Origin: Actinomycetota bacterium
GTDB lineage: Bacteria > Actinomycetota > Actinomycetes > Actinomycetales > Cellulomonadaceae
Length of the DNA: 11,658 nucleotides
NCBI GenBank assembly: GCA_018898235.1
Contig: JAHIJU010000209.1
Location: forward strand, 1 to 11,658
Direction: 5' to 3'
The position numbers and the translations under genes were made by a program. Position 1 is the stretch's first letter. Every line of letters begins with the position of its first letter. This document shows, in pieces, positions 1 to 5,892 of the stretch. A model generated the notes under the pieces. The model was not told the origin of the DNA, searched no databases, and saw nothing but the letters and a program-made list of their open reading frames with translations.

Positions 1-788
<788 letters not shown>

Positions 789-873
789 CTGAAACCTCCA
801 GGGTGTGGTGCGTCCGTCGTTGGACGAGTACACGGCGCCGCGGTCCGACCCAGCGGCGCTGTCGTGTGGCTGC

Positions 874-879
874 ACGCTA
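874..879 (-). promoter_or_regulatory. Possible gltA -10 element
   Basis: The minus strand reads TAGCGT here, fitting the loose actinobacterial TANNNT pattern. No good -35 hexamer is present at 16-18 bases. If it is used, transcription would start near 867 with a leader of about 80 bases, and the Crp-type palindrome would be centred near -69. The call is weak and is offered because the gap must hold the gltA promoter and this is the best candidate seen. Confidence 0.25.
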
Positions 880-927
880 CCCGCCGTTGAGTCACTGTTG
901 GTCTGGCACAGGGAATCGTCCTGTCGA

Positions 928-945
928 TTGTGACTGGACTCACAA
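928..945. promoter_or_regulatory. Crp/GlxR-type operator upstream of gltA
   Basis: TTGTGACTGGACTCACAA is a perfect inverted repeat: TTGTGA, a 6-base centre, then TCACAA. It contains the full Crp consensus TGTGA-N6-TCACA. Actinobacterial Crp-type regulators (GlxR of Corynebacterium, Crp/Rv3676 of Mycobacterium) bind this motif, and gltA is a known GlxR-linked target in C. glutamicum. The centre is about 148 bases upstream of the gltA start codon and lies in the dapC-gltA gap, not in a coding region. Whether it activates or represses cannot be read from the sequence. Confidence 0.75.
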
Positions 946-999
946 CACCTGTCTCGCCGAGTGGGCCCTTCGCCTCATGTCGGCCGGGCGACGCGTGTC

Positions 1000-2139
1000 T
1001 CAGGCCGCGCTCAACCGTGCAGCCGCCTGGCCGATGCGCTCATCCGAGGCCGTCAGGGCCACCCGCACATGCCGTTCGTCCCCGTAGAACGCACCCGGCG
1101 CCACGAGGATTCCTAGCTGCGCCAGATCGGCGGCGGTGGCCCAGCACCCCTGGTCCCCCTCGGGGCGCACCCACAGGTACAGCCCCGCCGCCGAGCCGTC
1201 CACCACGTACCCGGCCTGCTCGAACGCGGCCCGCAGCACCTGCCGTCGCCGGCGGTAGCGCTCCCGCTGGACGGCGACGTGGTCGTCATCGCCCAGCGCC
1301 ACGACCATCGCATCCTGCACCGGGCCGGGGACCATGAGCCCGGCATGCTTGCGCACCTCGAGGAGGCGGGCCACGAGCGCCGGGTCACCGGTCACGAACG
1401 CCGCCCGGTACCCGGCGAGGTTCGACTGCTTCGACAGCGAGTAGGCGGCGAGCAGACCGGTCAGCACGCCCCCGGTGACCCGGGGGTCGAGCAGGCTCGG
1501 CACGCCCTCGTCGACCCAGGGACCCTCCCAGGCCAGCCCGGCGTAGCACTCGTCGGAGGCCACCACGACCGGGCGACCGTGCCGCAGCTGCGCCCGGCGT
1601 GCCGCGTCCACCACAGCGCGAAGCCGCTCGACTCCCAGCACCCGACCGTCCGGGTTGCCCGGGGAGTTCAGCCAGACCAGCCGCACGGCGTCGTCGCCGT
1701 CGAGCAGGTCGACCGGATCGCCACACGGAACCGGCGTCGCACCCGCCAGCCGGGCACCGACGTCGTACGTCGGATAGGCCGCCGACGGGTGCAGCACCAC
1801 GTCACCAGCACCCAGGCCCAGCAGTGCCGGCAGCAGCGCCACCAGCTCCTTCGAGCCGATGGTCGGCAGCACGGCCGCGGGGTCCAGACCGGGCACGCCA
1901 CGACGTCGGGCGAACCAGTCGACGACCGCGTCCCGCAGCTGCGGGGTGCCGGCCGTCGTGGGGTAGCCCGGCGAGTCGGCCGCTGCGGCCAGCGCGGCGC
2001 GGACCGGCCCCGGCGTGGGGTCCACCGGGGTGCCGACCGACAGGTCGACCAGGCCGTCGGGGTGCGACCGGGCCAGCTCCGCGAGCGGGGTCAGCGCATC
2101 CCAGGGGAAGTCGGGCAGGGCGTCGGCGTGCAGACCCAC
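1000..2139 (-). CDS. dapC: Succinyldiaminopimelate aminotransferase (actinobacterial DapC type)
   Basis: A PLP-dependent fold-type I class I/II aminotransferase, 379 residues. It is expected to convert N-succinyl-2-amino-6-oxopimelate plus glutamate to N-succinyl-L,L-diaminopimelate in the cytoplasm, on the route to meso-DAP and lysine. Visible motifs are GYPTTAGTPQLRDAV (about 58-72), NSPGNP (158-163; N162 contacts the cofactor), SDECYAG (195-201; D196 and Y199), SLSKQSNLAGYR (234-245) with K237 as the PLP lysine, and HVRVALT near the C terminus, where R359 is the likely substrate carboxylate arginine. The whole chain closely resembles mycobacterial Rv1178, also beside fdxC. The GTG start lies 10 bases after the fdxC stop with only a weak GGGCGAG-like ribosome site, so translational coupling to fdxC is likely. 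No convincing terminator was seen after the stop. The substrate assignment rests on family resemblance, as related aminotransferases use other substrates. Confidence 0.92.
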   Translation of the reverse strand: MGLHADALPDFPWDALTPLAELARSHPDGLVDLSVGTPVDPTPGPVRAALAAAADSPGYPTTAGTPQLRDAVVDWFARRRGVPGLDPAAVLPTIGSKELVALLPALLGLGAGDVVLHPSAAYPTYDVGARLAGATPVPCGDPVDLLDGDDAVRLVWLNSPGNPDGRVLGVERLRAVVDAARRAQLRHGRPVVVASDECYAGLAWEGPWVDEGVPSLLDPRVTGGVLTGLLAAYSLSKQSNLAGYRAAFVTGDPALVARLLEVRKHAGLMVPGPVQDAMVVALGDDDHVAVQRERYRRRRQVLRAAFEQAGYVVDGSAAGLYLWVRPEGDQGCWATAADLAQLGILVAPGAFYGDERHVRVALTASDERIGQAAARLSAA

Positions 2140-2149
2140 GGGTGCGGGG

Positions 2150-2476
2150 TCACTCGCCCTGCACGCGCAGCGGCAGCGTCGCGATCAACGGGTGGTCGGC
2201 GTCGATGACGCCCAGCTTGGCCGCACCGCCCGGTGAGCCCAGGGAGTCGAAGAAGTGGACGTTCGCGTCGTAGTAGCCCGTCCACTGGGACGGCACGTCG
2301 TCCTCGTAGTAGATGGCCTCGACCGGGCAGACCGGTTCGCAGGCCCCGCAGTCGACACATTCGTCGGGGTGGATGTACAAGGAACGTTTGCCCTCGTAGA
2401 TGCAGTCCACCGGACATTCGTCGATGCACGCCTTGTCCTTGACATCGACGCAGGGCTCGGCGATCACATAGGTCAC
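2150..2476 (-). CDS. fdxC: 7Fe ferredoxin ([3Fe-4S][4Fe-4S])
   Basis: A small soluble electron carrier of 108 residues. Cysteines fall at 9, 17, 21, 25, 40, 43, 46 and 50. This spacing copies Azotobacter-type 7Fe ferredoxin offset by one: C9, C17 and C50 for the [3Fe-4S] cluster, C21, C40, C43 and C46 for the [4Fe-4S] cluster, and C25 probably not a ligand. The tail after residue 55 (YYEDDVPSQW, then an acidic and hydrophobic stretch) is the usual C-terminal extension of actinobacterial FdxA/FdxC proteins. The GTG start (2474-2476) has AAGGA at 2483-2487 with a 6-base spacer. It is the first gene of a pair with dapC. The electron-transfer partner is not visible here; in actinobacteria such ferredoxins often serve cytochromes P450 or other oxidoreductases, but nothing nearby points to one. 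The pairing with dapC is conserved in mycobacteria (Rv1177-Rv1178), though no biochemical link is established. Confidence 0.95.
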   Translation of the reverse strand: MTYVIAEPCVDVKDKACIDECPVDCIYEGKRSLYIHPDECVDCGACEPVCPVEAIYYEDDVPSQWTGYYDANVHFFDSLGSPGGAAKLGVIDADHPLIATLPLRVQGE

Positions 2477-2507
2477 GGGCAGTCCTTCCAGGTGCAGCGG
2501 CCGACCC

Positions 2508-2513
2508 TAGTAT
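2508..2513 (+). promoter_or_regulatory. Probable -10 element for the leaderless plus-strand gene
   Basis: TAGTAT fits TANNNT. The GTG start codon at 2521 follows after exactly 7 bases, where transcription would be expected to begin, so the mRNA probably starts at the GTG. There is no Shine-Dalgarno sequence before the GTG, as expected for leaderless genes, which are common in actinobacteria. The -35 region is poor. Confidence 0.5.
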
Positions 2514-2514
2514 C
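2509..2514 (-). promoter_or_regulatory. Probable -10 element for fdxC-dapC
   Basis: The minus strand reads GATACT, five of six matches to TATAAT-type TANNNT promoters apart from the first base. It would place the transcription start near 2502 and give a leader of about 25 bases that carries the AAGGA ribosome site. No clear -35 hexamer is seen; that region falls inside the first codons of the divergent gene. It overlaps the opposing -10 at 2508-2513. Confidence 0.45.
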
Positions 2515-2520
2515 CCCCAC

Positions 2521-2775
2521 GTGGGTGCGACGACGACGGATGGTCCGAACGACGGCTGGCGGTCCTGGCCGGTCGGGACGCGGGTGGTGGTCCGCCGCCG
2601 ACGGGACGACGGGCCGGCGGCGGGTGAGCCGCAGCTCACCGATGTGCTCGGCGAGATCGTCGCGGTCGACGATGCCGGGCTGACGATCCGCAGCAGGCGC
2701 GGCGACGTGCGGGTGCCCGCCGACGACGTCGTGCTGTGCAAGCAGGTGCCACCGGCACCGCCCCGACGGCACTGA
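2521..2775 (+). CDS. Stand-alone SH3-like domain protein (related to the N-terminal domain of Rv0428c-type GNAT acetyltransferases)
   Basis: An 84-residue protein and the only plus-strand gene. After a short polar N terminus, residues 19-77 (GTRVVVRRRR, LTDVLGEIVAVDDAGLTIRS, RRGDVRVPADDVVLCKQVPP) resemble the small beta-barrel (SH3-like) domain that precedes the acetyltransferase domain in actinobacterial GNAT proteins such as Rv0428c. The chain stops just after the VPPAP sequence where the GNAT domain would begin, and no acetyltransferase sequence follows: the convergent VanW gene ends 4 bases later. No membrane segment or signal peptide is visible. The GTG start has no ribosome site but a -10 element 7 bases upstream, so it is probably leaderless; the next in-frame GTG codons would remove the start of the domain. 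In Streptomyces, as I recall, a GNAT gene lies beside ferredoxin-dapC, consistent with this being a trimmed relative. Family resemblance is from memory; the function is unknown. Confidence 0.75.
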   Translation: MGATTTDGPNDGWRSWPVGTRVVVRRRRDDGPAAGEPQLTDVLGEIVAVDDAGLTIRSRRGDVRVPADDVVLCKQVPPAPPRRH

Positions 2776-2779
2776 GCCC

Positions 2780-4891
2780 TCAGCCGGCCGGTGCCTCACC
2801 GCACACGGTCTTGTTCTGCGCCTTGTAGGTCCACTTCCACGACTCGTCGTTCGCGACCGCGCCGTTGAGGGACGTCGTCCGGGTCACGGTCACCGAGAAG
2901 CCCGGGTTGCCGGCGCCCGACGCCTCACAGCTCGCGGACGTGTTGTAGACGGTCGTCGGCGCCACCACGTTCCGGCGCGGGCTGGTGGTGGTCTCGACCG
3001 TCCAGTACTTCGTGCCCCAGATCCGCACGTGGAGGCTGTTGTCCGCCACCCAGGCCTGCACCAGGGCGCCGTAGGGGGTGTTGTTCTTCCACTTCATGTC
3101 GAGCTGGGGGGCGAAGATCGTCGCCTCCCGACCCTCGGGGTAGCGCGTGAAGTACTCACTGTGCGGCTTGTGCTCGACGAGCTCGAACCCGGCGAAGAAC
3201 GCGGCGTTGTACGTGGTGGTCGAGACCTGCGACAGACCGCCACCCCAGGCGTCCGTGTGCTGGCCGTCGACGATCGCGCCGGCCTCCACGTAGCCGTGCG
3301 CCGCATCGACCGGGCCGAGCGCACCGGCCAGGCTGAAGGTCTCACCGGGGCGGATGAGGGTGCCCGTGATGATCGCGGCACCGTTCGCGATGTTCTTGGT
3401 GCGCTTCGGCTCGGAGGTCAGGGGCGTGGCGAACTCGCTGACGATCTCCTTGACCCCGAGGGCCTCGAGGGAAGCGGTGGACTGGCTCGGGTCGCTCGCG
3501 ACCAGGGCTACGGTCGCCGTGCGGTCCTCCCGGGTGGTCGCCGCCACCACCGCGCCGGCGAGGGTCGCCGGGTCGATCGTGGTGCCGGGGGTCCCCGCCA
3601 CGACCACGGGGCTGCCGCTGCTGAGGTCGAAGTGCGCATCGGCCGACGGCGTCAGCAGGGTCGGCAGCTGGGCGACGATCTCGCCACGCAGCGCGGCGCC
3701 GTCGAGCGAGAGCGTCAGGGCCCCGTCGGCTGCTGTGAAGGAGGCGGCGCCCGTCAGGTTCGCGACCGACAGGAGCGCGTGGGCGCTGCCGACAGCGACC
3801 GTGACGGCGCCCTTGGTCAGCGGCGTCGCCTGGGCGTCCATCGCCTTCTGCGCCGCGTCCTGGGAGATCTGCGGGGCCACGACGGTCGTCGGGAGCGTGA
3901 TGGACCCCTGGGCGGTCAGCCACTGGGCTTCGAGCACCTGGGTGGAACCGGCGTCGTCGAGTGCCCAGCCGTCCTGCGCATCCGTCAGGTGCGCCGACCC
4001 GTCGACGAACACGATCGCACCGTCGACAGCGTCCTGGTGCAGGGCGCCGGACAGCCCGGACAGGGCAGCCGCGAAGGCCGTCTGGTCCGTCGTCGTCACC
4101 GGGACGACAGTGCCGCCGCCGATCACCTGGCGCCACAACCGGGACGGGTCGGTCAGATCGACACCGACCAGCGGATCGACGGTGGCCGCGGCGTCCAAGG
4201 TCATCCCCGCCGCGACCGGGTCGAAGGAAGCCTGCTGGTCGTGCGCCACCGCGGTGATCGGCGCGGCGACCTTGGTCGCCAGACCCTGGGTCAACGCGGT
4301 CCGCGCGGCCTCCGAGGTCATCCCGCCGATCGAGACACCCGCCACCGTCGTCGCCCGCGGAACCCTGTCACCGAACGCGTAGGCCGCCCCGACGTAGGCA
4401 CCCGCCAGCAGCACCACCACACCGCCGACGACGGCCAGCGCGCGCGGCCAGCGCCGCACACGGACCTCGGGCTCGAACACATCGAGCAGCGACGACTCGC
4501 GCGGCGAGACCGGTACGGGCCCCGCCTCGATGCGGGGGGAGGCATCGCCGTCGCCTGCGACCGTCGCGGGCCAGCGAACCTGGTCCCCCGGACCCGGCGG
4601 CACCAGGTCGGGGCTGGGCGGGGCGACGGCGAGCGGAGCGGGCGCCACCGGCTCGGACGCTGCCGGACCGGGTACCACCGGCTCGGGTCCGGCTGTCTCG
4701 GGTCCGGCTGCTTCGGGTTCTGCTGTCTCGGGTTCTGCTGTCTCGGGGTCTGCGGGCGCAGGCTCGACGGCATCGGCCGACGCCGGGGCCGCGTCCTGCG
4801 GCTCGACGGGCTGCGTGGCGGTCGGTGCGGTGCCGTCCTCGGGTTCGGGGTGCTGCAACGAGTCCTCGGTCTCGACACGAGCGTCAGTCAC
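2780..4891 (-). CDS. Membrane-anchored VanW family protein with peptidoglycan-binding domains
   Basis: A cell-envelope protein of about 703 residues; its exact activity is unknown for this family. In order: an acidic Pro/Glu/Ala-rich N-terminal cytoplasmic region (about 1-140), a basic patch RVRRWPR (144-150), one transmembrane helix (about 151-173), two PG_binding_4-like domains (about 180-330 and 345-465), and a VanW domain (about 485-625) with RPGETFSLAGALGP (514-527) and GGGLSQVSTTTYNAAFFAG (550-568). Orientation by the basic patch is N-in, C-out. Two cysteines, C655 and C697, sit in the extracytoplasmic tail and may form a disulfide. I chose GTG at 4889-4891 because AGGAAGG (4899-4905) sits 7 bases before it; a GTG at 4907-4909 would add six residues but has no such site. 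The stop is 4 bases from the stop of the convergent small gene. VanW proteins occur in some vancomycin-resistance clusters, but no van gene is nearby, so resistance should not be inferred. Confidence 0.9.
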   Translation of the reverse strand: MTDARVETEDSLQHPEPEDGTAPTATQPVEPQDAAPASADAVEPAPADPETAEPETAEPEAAGPETAGPEPVVPGPAASEPVAPAPLAVAPPSPDLVPPGPGDQVRWPATVAGDGDASPRIEAGPVPVSPRESSLLDVFEPEVRVRRWPRALAVVGGVVVLLAGAYVGAAYAFGDRVPRATTVAGVSIGGMTSEAARTALTQGLATKVAAPITAVAHDQQASFDPVAAGMTLDAAATVDPLVGVDLTDPSRLWRQVIGGGTVVPVTTTDQTAFAAALSGLSGALHQDAVDGAIVFVDGSAHLTDAQDGWALDDAGSTQVLEAQWLTAQGSITLPTTVVAPQISQDAAQKAMDAQATPLTKGAVTVAVGSAHALLSVANLTGAASFTAADGALTLSLDGAALRGEIVAQLPTLLTPSADAHFDLSSGSPVVVAGTPGTTIDPATLAGAVVAATTREDRTATVALVASDPSQSTASLEALGVKEIVSEFATPLTSEPKRTKNIANGAAIITGTLIRPGETFSLAGALGPVDAAHGYVEAGAIVDGQHTDAWGGGLSQVSTTTYNAAFFAGFELVEHKPHSEYFTRYPEGREATIFAPQLDMKWKNNTPYGALVQAWVADNSLHVRIWGTKYWTVETTTSPRRNVVAPTTVYNTSASCEASGAGNPGFSVTVTRTTSLNGAVANDESWKWTYKAQNKTVCGEAPAG
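4692..4751 (-). repeat. Four 15-bp tandem repeats in the VanW protein linker
   Basis: Four near-identical 15-base units (plus-strand pattern GCTGTCTCGGGTTCT with a few changes) start at 4692, 4707, 4722 and 4737. On the minus strand they encode the pentapeptides PETAE, PETAE, PEAAG and PETAG in the cytoplasmic acidic region. The units use GCA, GAA and ACA codons more than the G/C-ending codons around them, which suggests recent local duplication. Length changes in steps of one unit would keep the reading frame. Confidence 0.8.
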
Positions 4892-4898
4892 GTCCACG

Positions 4899-4905
4899 CC
4901 TTCCT
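4899..4905 (-). promoter_or_regulatory. Ribosome binding site fixing the VanW gene start
   Basis: The minus strand reads AGGAAGG with a 7-base spacer to the GTG at 4889-4891. It would lie inside the coding sequence if the upstream GTG at 4907-4909 were used, which is why the shorter form is preferred. Confidence 0.7.
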
Positions 4906-4944
4906 GCACCCCGCGGCCCCCGCTCCGGGCGCTCCCGCTGCCCG

Positions 4945-4950
4945 ATTCTA
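4945..4950 (-). promoter_or_regulatory. Possible -10 element for the VanW gene
   Basis: The minus strand reads TAGAAT (TANNNT pattern) in the 81-base gap between the flavin-reductase-like gene and the VanW gene. Transcription would start near 4938, with a leader of about 47 bases. The -35 region (ATCGGA-like) is weak, so read-through from upstream genes remains possible. Confidence 0.4.
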
Positions 4951-4972
4951 CGGGCTGCCATGGACGCTCCGA

Positions 4973-5461
4973 TCAGCGCAGCCCACGGGTCCGGCCCCTC
5001 AGGTGGACGAGCGCACCCACCGTCGGCTCCCCCTGGTCGGCCACCAGCACCTGGCCGACCACCAGGAGATGGTCGCCGACCAGATGGCTCTGCACGGTGC
5101 TGCAGTCGAACCACGCGGCCGCACCGTCCAGCCAGCGGCCCGAACCCTCCCGGGCAGGTCGCGACGGCACGCGCTCGAGCTGGCCGACCACGGGACGACC
5201 CGGTGACGCGAGCCACTCCGCGAGCGGACCCTGGTCGTCGGCCAGGACGCTCACCGACCATGTCGGGCTGTCCTCGATCGCCTCGGCGATCCTGGAGTCC
5301 ACGTGCAGCGCGACGCCGAGCAGCGCCGGCTCCTGGGACAGCACCTGGACCGTGCTCACCGTGGCCGCATGGACCGACCCCCGCCAGCCGACCGTCACGA
5401 CCGCGACCCCTGCGGCGAGCCGCGCCGCGACCGCCCGCAGCGCCTGCGGCTCGACGCTCAC
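4973..5461 (-). CDS. Flavin reductase-like, FMN-binding split-barrel protein
   Basis: A 162-residue cytoplasmic protein of the flavin reductase domain family, whose members bind FMN and often supply reduced flavin to a partner monooxygenase. Family features visible are the N-terminal helix and first strand (LRAVAARLAAGVAVVTV, 8-24), HAATVSTVQVLSQEPALLGVALHVDSRIAEAI (31-62), the SWSVSVLADDQGPLAEWL-like region (here TWSVSVLADDQGPLAEWL, 67-84) and GDHLLVVGQV (129-138), matching the usual GDH..FIG.V motif. The GTG start at 5459-5461 overlaps the TGA of the preceding gene by 4 bases (GTGA), so the two are probably translationally coupled; the open frame extends further upstream, but that part lies within the preceding gene. 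No monooxygenase is encoded nearby, so the partner, if any, is elsewhere and the physiological role is unknown. Confidence 0.85.
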   Translation of the reverse strand: MSVEPQALRAVAARLAAGVAVVTVGWRGSVHAATVSTVQVLSQEPALLGVALHVDSRIAEAIEDSPTWSVSVLADDQGPLAEWLASPGRPVVGQLERVPSRPAREGSGRWLDGAAAWFDCSTVQSHLVGDHLLVVGQVLVADQGEPTVGALVHLRGRTRGLR

Positions 5462-5874
5462 TCGGCCTCGGCCTCGGCCTCGGGCAAGACCTCGGGGGCA
5501 CGGCGGGGCGGCAGCGGGGTCCGGTCGAACACGCGGCGCGGGACCGCGGCCACGCCGAGCGCCAGCACGCCCGACCCGATCATCCAGACCCAGCCGATCG
5601 CCGCACCCGCCGGGATCAGCACGTCGCCGCCGGGGCCGCTGCGCGCCAGCACCTGGACCATGATCAGGAGTCCCACCACGTACCCGCCCAGGGCCGGCCA
5701 CCCGCGCCAGGCGCGGGCCAGCACCCCTGCCGACGCGACGAGCGCCAGCCCCGCGACCAGGCCCCAGGGCTGATGGCCCCGGTGCGCGATCGTGCCGAGC
5801 ACACCGACCAGAACACCCGCCACCGCGGCGCCGAGCGCGCTGAGGACCCACCCGAAGCGCCCGGAGTCAGTCAC
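5458..5874 (-). CDS. DUF6113-like integral membrane protein
   Basis: A 138-residue protein with four probable transmembrane helices (about 8-30, 36-54, 61-78 and 86-111), a W-rich third and fourth helix region (AAIGWVWMIG, 91-100) and a hydrophilic tail ending in an EAEAEAE run. The pattern matches the small actinobacterial membrane proteins usually annotated DUF6113, which in mycobacteria and streptomycetes lie next to mshB (for example Rv1171); this assignment is from memory of the pattern and not certain. The GTG start lies 18 bases after the typA stop with no clear ribosome site, and its own stop overlaps the start of the flavin-reductase-like gene. It therefore appears to be the middle gene of a typA-led operon. 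No function is known. Confidence 0.8.
   Translation of the reverse strand: MTDSGRFGWVLSALGAAVAGVLVGVLGTIAHRGHQPWGLVAGLALVASAGVLARAWRGWPALGGYVVGLLIMVQVLARSGPGGDVLIPAGAAIGWVWMIGSGVLALGVAAVPRRVFDRTPLPPRRAPEVLPEAEAEAE
5461..5484. repeat. Hexanucleotide repeat CTCGGC x4
   Basis: Four copies of CTCGGC (the last is CTCGGG) encode the Glu-Ala run at the C terminus of the DUF6113-like protein and abut the overlapping GTG of the next gene. Changes in copy number would stay in frame and alter the spacing before that start codon. Confidence 0.75.
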
Positions 5875-5892
5875 GGCCCGGGACGATACGCC

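Noticed and set aside
946..999. Terminator between dapC and the Crp-type site.
   Set aside because: Only short pairings such as GTCG/CGAC were seen, with no stable stem or U-run.
2780..4891. Vancomycin-resistance determinant suggested by the VanW name.
   Set aside because: VanW-domain proteins are widespread in Gram-positive bacteria without resistance; no vanH/A/X, vanR/S or other resistance genes are present in the window.
4926..4944. Hairpin (CGGGC/GCCCG arms, 9-base loop) after the flavin-reductase-like gene.
   Set aside because: A 5-base stem in G+C-rich DNA is not distinctive, and there is no U-run.
5458..5851. Longer version of the flavin-reductase-like gene starting near 5851.
   Set aside because: The extra N-terminal part lies wholly inside the DUF6113-like gene in another frame, has Arg/Gly/Ala-rich shadow composition, and the domain itself begins right after the GTG at 5461.
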